Below, piece after piece: positions 28,222 through 36,926 of a stretch of 64,000 nt of DNA. The notes beneath the pieces are model-generated. The model was not told the origin of the DNA. It saw only the letters and a program-made list of their open reading frames with translations, and did no database searches. The translations under genes and the position numbers were made by a program. Position 1 is the first letter of the stretch. Each line of letters starts with the position of its first letter. The stretch comes from CALKXV01 sp965228905 (GTDB lineage: Bacteria > Pseudomonadota > Alphaproteobacteria > Rhodobacterales > Rhodobacteraceae): positions 1,116,001 to 1,180,000 of the forward strand of contig CBDDII010000003.1 of assembly GCA_965228905.1 (NCBI GenBank), in the 5' to 3' direction.

Positions 28222-28387
28222 TACAATCCTTGCCCAGACGGGCTCTGCCGTCAAGAAATGATCTCTTCCATAGCAAACACAGGGTACGCGCGATGGCGGC
28301 CCTCACCGTCCTTAATACGAGATCCCATTTCCCAAGCAGAAGGCCCAAACATTATCTACGAGGTCAGCACACTGCCTCCACGGCTCA

Positions 28388-29644
28388 TCAGAGAGAGGTC
28401 CTTCCGCCTGGGCTCACCCCCTCGAAGAAGGGGCGATAGGGTTCGCCGTGTTTGACCACGGCGTGTACGGTGCGCGCCATCTTTGCTGCGATTGCGGTGT
28501 AGGCCTTGCGACGCAGATGGGCATTGTGACGGTCTTTGGAGATGTAGCGCTCGAACTTGTCGCGGAAGCTGTTGGTCCGCTTCAGTACTGCGGTCTGGCC
28601 GGCCATCCAGAGCGTGCGGCGCAACCGGGCATTGCCGTACTTCGAGATCCGGCTCTGGCCGCGGAACATGCCCGACTGCACGGTGGCAAGGTCCATGCCG
28701 CAGAACTTCAGAAACTGCCGGTGATGGCGAAAACGACGCAGGTCACCGGCCTCGGCCAGGATGGTCATGGCGTTGATCGGGCCGATCCCGGGAATGGTTG
28801 TCAGCAGCTGATAATCGGGGAGGTCCGAAAGTAATTCGACGGCCCGCGCCTCAATGATATCGCGCTGTCGGATTAGGCTTCTGCCTTCAGCCAACACCAA
28901 GCGGAACATGCGGACAGCGTCAGAATCCGGCTGAACTGGCAAGCCCACCGAGCCAACGGCCGTGGCATAAATATCTGAGAGCAAACGCTCTTTGGACACT
29001 TTGCGTCCAACCACTTTCCATGCATCGGCAATGAATGCCTCCCGGCTCATCGCTGTGATCATATGCGGGGTTGAATACTTCTCGAGGAAAGCCAGGAACC
29101 AGTCGGTTCTCGAATTCCGGTGAAATCGTTCGGCCTCGGGGAAGTAGAGCGGCAGATAATGTGTCAGGATGCGATGCCACAGCTCGGTCTTCGAACGGGA
29201 GACGATCTCATGGGTCTTTGACAGTTCCTGAATGTCGGCGGTCCCGGTCACCAACGGATCGTGAAAGAACTGAACCGCGCCGATCTCCAGCATATGCAGG
29301 ATGACCTGGGCGTCCTTAGGATCGTTCTTATCCCAACTGTTATGCAGAGCTTCTCGCGTTCGCGCCAGACCGACGGAGGACACAAGCTTCAACTCGAATC
29401 CGACCTGTCCGAGATGGTGAGCCAAGACACGGTGATAATTGCCGGTCGCCTCAAACCCGATCCGCACTGGCAGATCATAGCTGGCAAGAGCGGCTGAGAG
29501 GCGCTGAAAATCCTCCAAGGTGTTCGTAACTGTCATGCGGCGGCGGCGCTTCTTGCCGGGAATGCTGATCAGCACCTCATGTCGATGCTTGGATATGTCG
29601 ATGGCGACCAACAAGGTCGAAAGGGTAGCATAGGTAGTGGTCAT
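28388..29644 (-). CDS. IS110-family transposase (bridge-RNA-guided recombinase type)
   Basis: 418 residues, intact. The N-terminal RuvC-like DEDD domain has Asp16 (LLVAIDISKHRHEV), Glu65 (GFEATGNYH) and Asp108/Asp111 (KNDPKDAQV). The C-terminal Tnp domain (Transposase_20) has TIPGIGPINAMTILAEAGD and the serine region VQSGMFRGQSRISKYGNARL. Such enzymes recombine DNA using an RNA encoded in the element's own non-coding end. It is read opposite to the hydrolase gene it interrupts. No frameshift is seen, so the element may be active. Confidence 0.95.
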   Translation of the reverse strand: MTTTYATLSTLLVAIDISKHRHEVLISIPGKKRRRRMTVTNTLEDFQRLSAALASYDLPVRIGFEATGNYHRVLAHHLGQVGFELKLVSSVGLARTREALHNSWDKNDPKDAQVILHMLEIGAVQFFHDPLVTGTADIQELSKTHEIVSRSKTELWHRILTHYLPLYFPEAERFHRNSRTDWFLAFLEKYSTPHMITAMSREAFIADAWKVVGRKVSKERLLSDIYATAVGSVGLPVQPDSDAVRMFRLVLAEGRSLIRQRDIIEARAVELLSDLPDYQLLTTIPGIGPINAMTILAEAGDLRRFRHHRQFLKFCGMDLATVQSGMFRGQSRISKYGNARLRRTLWMAGQTAVLKRTNSFRDKFERYISKDRHNAHLRRKAYTAIAAKMARTVHAVVKHGEPYRPFFEGVSPGGRTSL

Positions 29645-29801
29645 AGCCGGTCTCCTCAGCGGCGTGGTTATGCAAAACCACTGTTGAGACCTGAGACCCG
29701 GTTATGGCCACCCGCTGCGCAGTTTGAGGGCTGCGCAGGCGGCCATAACCTCTTAGCGGCGCTTCTTCCCGAGGTGCTATGGGACTGTATTGAGGACTGA
29801 A
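29645..29801 (-). ncRNA. Candidate bridge RNA region of the IS110 element
   Basis: Non-coding left end upstream of the transposase. Read on the minus strand it gives two nested hairpins. The first pairs 29741-29750 with 29700-29709 (10 bp), then an internal loop, then an 8-bp inner stem formed by two CTGCGCAG copies. The second has outer stem GGTCTC/GAGACC (29693-29698 with 29649-29654), an internal loop, and the inner stem 29676-29681 with 29664-29669. Stems with internal loops are the layout of IS110 bridge RNAs. Ends and expression are not known. Confidence 0.55.
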
Positions 29802-29808
29802 AACGTCC
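29802..29808 (+). repeat. Right 7-bp flank of the IS110 insertion (AACGTCC)
   Basis: Exact copy of 28151-28157. The codons AAC GTC CAA at 29802-29810 continue the hydrolase frame. Confidence 0.85.
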
Positions 29809-30245
29809 AACCACAACTCTCAAAATATGCGACTGCCGCCTCGCGGGTGGTCATTGTAGTAGGGTCTCGCGACACCGAAACACAGCCGAATAGACCAGCA
29901 CACATCGGCAGCACCCGCATCGATTTGGCAAGATCGTGGACAGCCGCAATGAATAGCAATGCTTCGTCAATGGGACAACCAGGACTGGTCGAAATAAAGG
30001 TGGTCTCAGGCGTAGGACATGATTCCGGCGGTTTGACGAACTCCGCTAAGAAGTGGCTGCGAACATGTCGTGTTCGAGAGGCACAGTTCCACTTGAATCG
30101 GTTAGGGTATGACGCCGGTCCAGTCGACGGCTTAATGGGCTCGCGCACTATGGATGCCCTATCCGCATTTGGTGAACAGAACTCGTTTGACTTCAGTGGA
30201 TCACTAAGCCCGCTCGATCTTAGGGCACTACGCACTGGCAACTAA
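29808..30245 (+). pseudogene. 3' half of the split hydrolase gene, with a peptidoglycan-binding domain
   Basis: Codons 192-336 of the interrupted gene. VVIVVGSRDTETQ supplies the catalytic Asp region and VVSGVGHDSGG the catalytic His of the alpha/beta hydrolase begun at 27584. It then continues into a PG_binding_1 domain (AQFHLNRLGYDAGPVDGLMG, then TMDALSAFGEQN). The intact protein would therefore have been a secreted hydrolase tethered to the cell wall. On its own this part has no proper start; a TTG at 29790, within the element, is unlikely to be used. Confidence 0.85.
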
Positions 30246-30413
30246 AATATAGAGGGTTCCTCGGCGTGACAAAGGCTTGAATAGGCTCTGGTTATCGCGC
30301 CTTGATAGGGGATTGGCTAGTGGTCATAAACGGCCGTTTGTGCCGCCCACAGAAGTTCAAAGCGGACCTTGGCGCGGCCGCAGCGAATTTCCGCTCCGTC
30401 CGCAAACCCGCGC
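30246..30413. other. Intergenic stretch without a recognised gene
   Basis: Short GC-rich blocks (around 30355-30410) look like degenerate intergenic repeat sequence. I see no gene or clear signal here. Confidence 0.4.
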
Positions 30414-31121
30414 CTAATCCACCCGCCGCACGTTCAACTGGTTGCCGATCTTCTTGGTCTCGAACCGCGCCAGCCCCTCGATCAGGTCGGATAGCTTTTT
30501 CTTGCCATAGGTGCGGGGATCGAAATCGGGGTTGTCGCGGGTGATGTACTGGCCCAACTGGCCCAGCGTGTACCACTCGTCATCCACGTTGATCTTGTCC
30601 ATCGCCCGGATGATCAGCGGGATCGCCTCGGTCGGGTTCTTCTTCTTCGACGCCGTGCCTTTTTCCGACGGGGCAGGTTCGTCCACGATGTTTTCGATCA
30701 GCACGAACCGGTTGCAGACATTGCGCAGGCTTTCCGGCGCCTTCGCCTCGCCCACGCCGATCACGTCCATACCCTGTTCGCGCACCCGGTTGGCGAGGGC
30801 CGTGAAATCGCTGTCCGACGACACCAGAACGAAACCGTCGAACCTCCCGGTGTGCAGAATGTCCATCGCATCGATCACCAGCCCGATGTCACTGGCGTTC
30901 TTGCCGACGGTGTTCGCACTTTCCTGATGGGCGACGAGGCCAAGCTCGCGCACCTTGTCCGTCCAGTTCTTCAACCGCCCCGACGACCAGTCACCGTAAA
31001 CCCGGCGCAAGGCAGGCTCTCCGAACGAGGTAATTTCCTTCAGGATCGCGGTCGCGTATTTCGCCGGGATATTGTCGGCGTCGATCAGGACGGCGTAAAG
31101 CGGGCGCTCGCGCTCGGGCAC
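30414..31121 (-). CDS. NYN-domain putative ribonuclease with C-terminal LOTUS/OST-HTH domain
   Basis: 235 residues. The NYN (PIN-like) domain has the acidic set typical of metal-dependent RNases: Asp14 and Asp16 (VLIDADN), Asp78 (NASDIGLVIDAMD) and Asp103/Asp105 (VSSDSDF). A linker rich in Lys leads to an OST-HTH/LOTUS domain (about 165-230, ending KKLSDLIEGLARFETKKI). LOTUS domains bind RNA, including G-quadruplex RNA. The GTG start overlaps the stop of the ClpP gene by one base (TAGTG), so translation is coupled. Confidence 0.9.
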   Translation of the reverse strand: MPERERPLYAVLIDADNIPAKYATAILKEITSFGEPALRRVYGDWSSGRLKNWTDKVRELGLVAHQESANTVGKNASDIGLVIDAMDILHTGRFDGFVLVSSDSDFTALANRVREQGMDVIGVGEAKAPESLRNVCNRFVLIENIVDEPAPSEKGTASKKKNPTEAIPLIIRAMDKINVDDEWYTLGQLGQYITRDNPDFDPRTYGKKKLSDLIEGLARFETKKIGNQLNVRRVD

Positions 31122-31705
31122 TATTTCAACTCGGACTGGCTGTTGATGACCTTACCCAAAAGCCCGTATTCCAAGGCCTCTTCCGTGTTCAGCCAGAAAT
31201 CCCGGTCCATGTCGGCGGCGATCTTCTTCACCGTCTGCCCCGTGGCTTCGGCGAAAATCTTGTGGAACCGCTCGCGCATGATGCGGATCTGCTCGGCCTG
31301 GATTTTCATGTCCGAGACCGACCCGCCGATGCCGCCCCTCGGTTCATGCAGCAGGAACCGCGTGTTCGGCAGACAGAACCGGTTTTCCTTCTTGGCGCCC
31401 ACGAAAATCAACGCCCCGGCACTGGCCACCCAGCCCGATCCGATGCAGCGCACCTCGGGCGTGATGAACTTGATCATGTCATGCACCATGTCGCCGGATT
31501 CCACATGGCCTCCGGGGGACGAGATGAAGATGTTGATCGGATCGTCGCTGTCCTCGGCCAGCGCGATCAGCTGAGTCGTCACCTTCGCCGCCAGCTTGTC
31601 GTCGATCCCGCCGGTCACCAGCACCGTGCGCGACTTGAAGAACAACTCGCCCGCCTTCGCGCCCACATCTTCTTTCTTGTCGTCTTCTTTTTTCTCGTCG
31701 GCCAT
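31121..31705 (-). CDS. ATP-dependent Clp protease proteolytic subunit-like protein
   Basis: 194 residues of the ClpP fold. The catalytic triad appears intact: Ser in GWVASAGALI, His in RFLLHEPRGG and Asp in DMDRDFWLNTEEA. Differences from canonical ClpP are a charged Lys/Asp/Glu-rich N-terminus (ADEKKEDDKKEDVG) in place of the axial loop and an Ala after the catalytic Ser. It is therefore a second, divergent ClpP of the kind found in alphaproteobacteria, not the main ClpP. It is the first gene of a two-gene unit with the NYN-LOTUS protein. Confidence 0.88.
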   Translation of the reverse strand: MADEKKEDDKKEDVGAKAGELFFKSRTVLVTGGIDDKLAAKVTTQLIALAEDSDDPINIFISSPGGHVESGDMVHDMIKFITPEVRCIGSGWVASAGALIFVGAKKENRFCLPNTRFLLHEPRGGIGGSVSDMKIQAEQIRIMRERFHKIFAEATGQTVKKIAADMDRDFWLNTEEALEYGLLGKVINSQSELK

Positions 31706-31785
31706 GGGGCTCTCCTCAATTCGCTTTCCCGGAATGTCGGGGTTGAGGCAGGGAATGACAAGGGGCGTTTAAGAAACCGTTGCGC

Positions 31786-32271
31786 TTAAAGAAACCGATG
31801 CAGGATCAGCGCATCGACATAGGCCTCGCCCTTCCTGAACGCCAGTGGAATCCGCCCGATCTGCTGAAACCCCGCCCGCTCCCAGGTCGCCACGGCGCGT
31901 ATATTGTCGGCCAGGACGAAATTGAATTGCATCGCCTCGAACCCCAGCCGCTTCGCCTCTTCCAGCGAAAACGCCAGCATCCCACGCGCCACGCCCTTGC
32001 CCTCGGCCCCGCGCGCGGTGATATAGCCGCAGTTGCAGACATGCGCCCCGCCGCCCTGCTGATTGGGCCGGATATAGAACGTGCCGACCGCCACGCCCTC
32101 CAACTCCGCCACATAGGCATGATGCGCCGTCCAATAGGCCAGAGCGTCTTCACGGGAAATCTCGGGATCAATCGCATAGGTATCGCCCGCCCGAAACACC
32201 GGCTCCAGCATCGCCCAGACGGCATCCTCATCACCTGCGAAAGGTCTGATCTGCAAACCGGGTCTCTTCAT
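31786..32271 (-). CDS. GNAT-family N-acetyltransferase
   Basis: 161 residues with the GNAT fold. A motif-A-like acetyl-CoA loop lies in GYITARGAEGKGVARGMLAFSLE, followed by the NIRAVATWERAGFQQIGRIP block typical of the C-terminal half. The substrate is unknown. It stands alone between the adhC terminator and the clpP gene. Confidence 0.9.
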   Translation of the reverse strand: MKRPGLQIRPFAGDEDAVWAMLEPVFRAGDTYAIDPEISREDALAYWTAHHAYVAELEGVAVGTFYIRPNQQGGGAHVCNCGYITARGAEGKGVARGMLAFSLEEAKRLGFEAMQFNFVLADNIRAVATWERAGFQQIGRIPLAFRKGEAYVDALILHRFL

Positions 32272-32287
32272 CGTTTTTCAAATACGC

Positions 32288-32319
32288 AAAAAAAGCCGGG
32301 GGCGCAAAGCGCCCCCGGC
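32288..32319 (-). terminator. Terminator of adhC
   Basis: A perfect 11-bp stem (32309-32319 with 32295-32305), three-base loop, and seven T residues on the minus strand (32288-32294). Confidence 0.95.
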
Positions 32320-32345
32320 GGATCGACGCGCGAAGCGCGGCGAAA

Positions 32346-33458
<1,113 letters not shown>

Positions 33459-33534
33459 TTCAATCTCCTTCGTGACTTGGGCTTGACCCTGCGCGAGAGG
33501 GAATGCGAAATCAATGAAAATTCAAGGATCTGCC

Positions 33535-33882
33535 ATGGCTACCCGATTCTCCTTCCTCGCTCTGCCGCTTGCCCTGACGCTTCTGGTGTCCTGCGGCCCG
33601 GACGGTGGGGAAACGATCGAATCCCCGCCAAGGGTTGCAACCCTGCCAAGCGGGGCCGAAGCCGGCTCGGGCGGCGGCAAGGCCGTGCCGGGAACCGAGC
33701 TTTGCGACGCCTCGGCCTATGCCCACCTGGTCGGCACCAATGTCGCCGCCACCAGCTTTCCAAGCGGGCCGCGGATGCGAGTCTTTGGCGTGAATGACAT
33801 CGTCACCCGCGACTACATCCCGCAGCGCACCAATATCGTGCACGGCGAAAACGGCATCATCACCGAGGTCTACTGCGGCTGA
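33535..33882 (+). CDS. I78-family peptidase inhibitor lipoprotein
   Basis: 115 residues starting at the ATG at 33535, with AAGGA six bases upstream; an ATG at 33514 would spoil the signal peptide. The lipobox is LLVSC. The mature part matches the I78 inhibitor family well: CDASAYAHLVG, FPSGPRMRVFG, IVTRDYIPQRTNIV and ITEVYCG at the end. These are potato-inhibitor-like inhibitors of serine peptidases, here probably in the periplasm. Confidence 0.9.
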   Translation: MATRFSFLALPLALTLLVSCGPDGGETIESPPRVATLPSGAEAGSGGGKAVPGTELCDASAYAHLVGTNVAATSFPSGPRMRVFGVNDIVTRDYIPQRTNIVHGENGIITEVYCG

Positions 33883-33926
33883 AGGGGGCAGGGGCGTTAA
33901 GACGCCGTCAACCCGACCGTTCGCAA

Positions 33927-34004
33927 ACCTGTACATTTCGGAAAACCGGCCCGTCGGACCGCGTACGTTTTGCCAATTTTCGCCGCTCCTGCGAACGTAC
34001 AGGT
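33927..34004. repeat. Nested inverted repeats upstream of imuB
   Basis: ACCTGTAC (33927-33934) is the exact inverse of GTACAGGT (33997-34004). Inside, GTACGTT (33963-33969) is the inverse of AACGTAC (33994-34000). Either a regulator binds here or the leader RNA folds; no gene covers it. Confidence 0.5.
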
Positions 34005-34062
34005 AATCTTCCTTTCGGTTTTCCTGACTCTCGACTCGTACTCTTTCTTTCGCTAGAAATAA

Positions 34063-34077
34063 GAACATAACAAGAAC
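34063..34077. promoter_or_regulatory. LexA operator (SOS box) of imuB
   Basis: GAAC-N7-GAAC, which on the other strand is GTTC-N7-GTTC, the direct-repeat LexA site of alphaproteobacteria. It ends 16 bases before the imuB start codon, so bound LexA would block transcription until DNA damage. Confidence 0.85.
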
Positions 34078-34093
34078 ATATGGCTGCCACCCG

Positions 34094-35761
34094 ATGCCCC
34101 CAAGACGGATCCTTTCGCTTTGGTTCCCCCGCCTTGCGGCGGAACGCGCCCTGCGCCAGGGGGCGGGGCTGCCCGCTGTGCCTTTTGCCGTGGTCGGCGA
34201 TGTCCAGAACGCCCAGGTGCTGACATCCCTGTCGCTGGAAGCCGAAGAGGCGGGGCTGACCCGTGGTCAGCCGCTGCGCGATGCCTGCGCCATGTGTCCG
34301 GAATTGCAGACAAAACGGCAGAACGCGGCGCTGGAACGCGCCTTTCTGACCGTCCTGCGCCGCTGGGCGGGCAAGTTCAGCCCCTGGGTATCCGAGGAAC
34401 CGCCCGAGGCCCTGGTGATCGACCTTACCGGATGCGCCCATCTTTTCGGCGGGGAAGAGGCGCTGCTGGAACAGGTCATGGGCGAATGCGCCGTCCTCGG
34501 CCTCAGCGTGCAGGGGGGGATCGCCGATACGGTGGGGGCCGCCTGGGCGCTGGCGCGCTATGCGGGCGGGCCTGTCGGCGTCAACCGCTCGGGCGACGAC
34601 ATCGCGCAAGAGGCCCGCGCCACCCGCTCACGCGCGGCGAAGCGGAAACATTGGGTAAAGGGCGGTGCAGCACCCTCTACCGCCTTGATAAAAAGCGACA
34701 AAAGCCGGATCTCTCCACCAGGGCACCTGCGCAGCAGCCTTGCCGACCTGCCGGTCGCGGCCCTGCGTATCGACGACCAGACCGTGGCCATGCTGGCCCG
34801 ACTTGGCCTGCGCCGCATCGGCGATCTGTCCGGCCAGCCCCGCGCGGCCCTCGCCCGCCGCTTTGGCCGCCCGCTTGTGCGACGGCTGGACCAGGCCCTT
34901 GGCCTCGATCCCGAACCGGTCAGCCCCGCGCGGCCCCCGCATCACTTTGCGATCCGCCTCACCTTTCCCGAACCTATTGGAAAGACGGAAGATATCGCCG
35001 CGGCGCTCGACCGTCTGCTGCCCGCGCTGGAAACGAAACTCCGCGCTGCGGGGCAGGGCGCGCGCCTGGTCCGCCTTGAATGCCACCTCAGCGATCACAC
35101 CATGAGCTGGGTCGAGGTCGGCCTTGCCCGCCCCTCGGCCGCGCCCGACCGCATCCGCCCCCTGCTGCTGATGAAGCTCGACGACATCGAGGCGGGCTTC
35201 GGCATCGACATGATCCGCCTTGTCGCCCGCGTCGTCGAACCCGCCCATGCTCACCAGCATCGCGGACACGCCGAAGCCGCTTCGGATGGGGCGGCGCGGT
35301 TGCGCGGCGGTGCCGGGATGGACGATCTTCTGGGCCGGATCGGCGCACGGATCGGGCTAGAGGCGATCACGCGGCTTCACCCCGCCGACAGCCATATTCC
35401 TGAAAAGACGTCGAAAACCCTGGCCGCCGCCTGGTCCGAACCGGCCCCCGCCTGGCCGCGCGCGCCCGTGCCGCGCCCGCTGGAACTCTGGCGCCCCGAG
35501 ATCGTCCTCACACCCGAGGATGAACCGAAAGGCCCGACGCTCCCGCCCCGGTTCCGCTGGCGCAGCCGCACCTTTGAAACCCGCGCCGCCCTTGGCCCGG
35601 AACGGATCGCGCCGGAATGGTGGCTGGACGATCCCGACTGGCGCAGCGGCGTGCGCGACTATTGGCGGGTGACGACGCGCACGGGCGAAAAGCTCTGGCT
35701 CTACTACGGCCACGGCGCGGCCAACTCTCCCGGCTGGTTCTGCCAGGGCAGTTTCGCCTGA
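34094..35761 (+). CDS. imuB: ImuB, Y-family polymerase-like translesion factor
   Basis: 555 residues, the usual length. The N-terminal Y-family-like domain begins RILSLWFPRLAAERALR and has the LSLEAEEAGLTRGQPLRDACAMCP block and IDLTGCAHLFGGEE. A DNA-binding little-finger region and a C-terminal tail follow (FRWRSRTFETRAA, then WWLDDPDWRSGVRDYWRV). ImuB is catalytically inactive and links ImuA and DnaE2 to the sliding clamp in SOS mutagenesis. A LexA box stands directly upstream. Neither imuA nor dnaE2 is adjacent, which is unusual. Confidence 0.92.
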   Translation: MPPRRILSLWFPRLAAERALRQGAGLPAVPFAVVGDVQNAQVLTSLSLEAEEAGLTRGQPLRDACAMCPELQTKRQNAALERAFLTVLRRWAGKFSPWVSEEPPEALVIDLTGCAHLFGGEEALLEQVMGECAVLGLSVQGGIADTVGAAWALARYAGGPVGVNRSGDDIAQEARATRSRAAKRKHWVKGGAAPSTALIKSDKSRISPPGHLRSSLADLPVAALRIDDQTVAMLARLGLRRIGDLSGQPRAALARRFGRPLVRRLDQALGLDPEPVSPARPPHHFAIRLTFPEPIGKTEDIAAALDRLLPALETKLRAAGQGARLVRLECHLSDHTMSWVEVGLARPSAAPDRIRPLLLMKLDDIEAGFGIDMIRLVARVVEPAHAHQHRGHAEAASDGAARLRGGAGMDDLLGRIGARIGLEAITRLHPADSHIPEKTSKTLAAAWSEPAPAWPRAPVPRPLELWRPEIVLTPEDEPKGPTLPPRFRWRSRTFETRAALGPERIAPEWWLDDPDWRSGVRDYWRVTTRTGEKLWLYYGHGAANSPGWFCQGSFA

Positions 35762-35794
35762 TCCCGACTGGTTTCCGCCAAGCCCCCGCGCACG

Positions 35795-35824
35795 AAAAAG
35801 CCGGAAGGGCGAAGCCCTCCCGGC
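35795..35824 (-). terminator. Terminator downstream of the first fasciclin gene
   Basis: On the minus strand a GCCGG-AGGGC / GCCCT-CCGGC hairpin (35800-35824) with one internal mismatch runs into five T residues. Confidence 0.85.
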
Positions 35825-35845
35825 CAACCGCAGCAAAGGCAGCAA

Positions 35846-36340
35846 TTACTTGGGCAAAAGTACCCGGTCGATCACGTGGATCACACCATTGGTCGCCATG
35901 ATGTCGGCGGCAGTCACGTTCGACTTGTTGACCTTCACGCCGTTTGTGCCGTTCACATGCAGGCTCTGACCCTGCACTGTCTTCACGCGCAACCGCTTTC
36001 CGGCAATCTGGTCCGACGTCACCGCACCCGGAACAACGTGATAGGTCAGAACCTTGACCAATTGGTCCTTGTTTTCGGGCAACAGCAGCGTTTCAACGGT
36101 GCCCGCAGGCAAGGCGGCAAAGGCTGCGTTCGTCGGCGCAAAGACGGTGAACGGGCCATCGCCCTTCAGCGTCTCGACCAGCCCTGCGGCCTGAACCGCA
36201 GCAACAAGCGTCGAGAAGTCCTCGTTGCCCGCCGCAATATCGACGATGTCATCGCCATCGTCCATCATGCCTGCACAACCGGCCAGAAGCGCAATCGCGC
36301 CAGCGCCCATCAGGGCCTTCAAAGTGGTTCTTCTGTTCAT
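35846..36340 (-). CDS. Fasciclin (FAS1)-domain lipoprotein
   Basis: 164 residues. A basic, RR-containing signal peptide ends in the lipobox LLAGC. One FAS1 domain follows, with all family blocks: DFSTLVAAVQAAGLVETL, GPFTVFAPTNAAFAALP, LTYHVVPGAV and TNGVIHVIDRVLLP. FAS1 proteins are adhesive or stress-linked envelope proteins. It is a close paralogue of the next gene upstream, 58 bases away, a tandem duplication in which one copy is a lipoprotein and the other is secreted. Confidence 0.93.
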   Translation of the reverse strand: MNRRTTLKALMGAGAIALLAGCAGMMDDGDDIVDIAAGNEDFSTLVAAVQAAGLVETLKGDGPFTVFAPTNAAFAALPAGTVETLLLPENKDQLVKVLTYHVVPGAVTSDQIAGKRLRVKTVQGQSLHVNGTNGVKVNKSNVTAADIMATNGVIHVIDRVLLPK

Positions 36341-36369
36341 TTGGGTGTCCCCCGTTTGGAATGGAAAAT

Positions 36370-36389
36370 GGGCGGCCCCAAGGCCGCCC
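36370..36389 (-). terminator. Hairpin between the two fasciclin genes
   Basis: A perfect 8-bp GC stem (36370-36377 with 36382-36389), followed on the minus strand by ATTTTCC. It may end or attenuate transcripts from the upstream fasciclin gene. Confidence 0.6.
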
Positions 36390-36398
36390 GTCAGTTGG

Positions 36399-36878
36399 TC
36401 AACCTTCGGGGAGGATGACTTTGTCGATCACGTGGATGACACCGTTGGAGGTCTCGATGTCAGCCGACACGACGCTGGCTTCTTCGACCATTACGCCGTT
36501 ATCAAGGTCGATCATCACGTCCGAACCTTGAACAGTGGTCGCCATCATGTCGTCGGATAGATCGGTCGACATCACTTTGCCGGGCACAACGTGGTAGGTC
36601 AGGATCGCGACAAGCTGATCCTTGTTCTCGGGCTTCAGAAGGTTCTCGACCGTACCCTCGGGCAGGGCGGCAAAGGCGGCATCGGTCGGTGCGAACACGG
36701 TGAACGGCCCGTCGCCTTTCAGCGTGTCCACCAATCCGGCAGCTTCGACAGCGGCCACGAGGGTTGAAAAGTCGCCCGCGCCCGCGGCGGTGTCGACGAT
36801 GTCTTTCTTCATGCCGTCTGCAAAGGCAGGGGCAGCAATAGCGGCGGAAAGGGTGAGAGCAAGAACTGAGCGAAGCAT
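36399..36878 (-). CDS. Secreted fasciclin (FAS1)-domain protein
   Basis: 159 residues with a cleavable signal peptide (MLRSVLALTLSAAIAAPAFA) and one FAS1 domain (DFSTLVAAVEAAGLVDTL, GPFTVFAPTDAAFAALP, LTYHVVPGKV, GVIHVIDKVILPEG). In Rhodobacter a FAS1 gene belongs to the RpoE-ChrR singlet-oxygen regulon, and a matching promoter candidate is seen upstream. AAGGAGA precedes the ATG. Confidence 0.94.
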   Translation of the reverse strand: MLRSVLALTLSAAIAAPAFADGMKKDIVDTAAGAGDFSTLVAAVEAAGLVDTLKGDGPFTVFAPTDAAFAALPEGTVENLLKPENKDQLVAILTYHVVPGKVMSTDLSDDMMATTVQGSDVMIDLDNGVMVEEASVVSADIETSNGVIHVIDKVILPEG

Positions 36879-36926
36879 GGTATCTCCTTTTCAATGTGTG
36901 AGTGGACGCCTGTTGTGGCATCGACG

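Larger units (their letters stand above)
28158..29801 (-). mobile_element. IS110-family insertion element
   Basis: About 1.64 kb between two AACGTCC copies. It holds one transposase gene (28388-29644, minus strand), a 157-base structured non-coding stretch upstream of it and a 230-base non-coding stretch downstream. There are no terminal inverted repeats, as is typical of the family. The boundaries come from the host gene: deleting the element and one repeat copy joins the two hydrolase fragments in frame. The shared 7 bp may be target duplication or the recombination core. Confidence 0.85.

Noticed and set aside
28144..28455. Short plus-strand frames in the right end of the IS110 element
   Set aside because: They run into the antisense of the transposase end, lack a ribosome binding site and lie over palindromes.
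28157..29785. Alternative IS110 boundaries at a shared CTATG
   Set aside because: CTATG occurs near both ends, but joining there shifts the frame and meets a stop; the AACGTCC join keeps the frame, so it is preferred.
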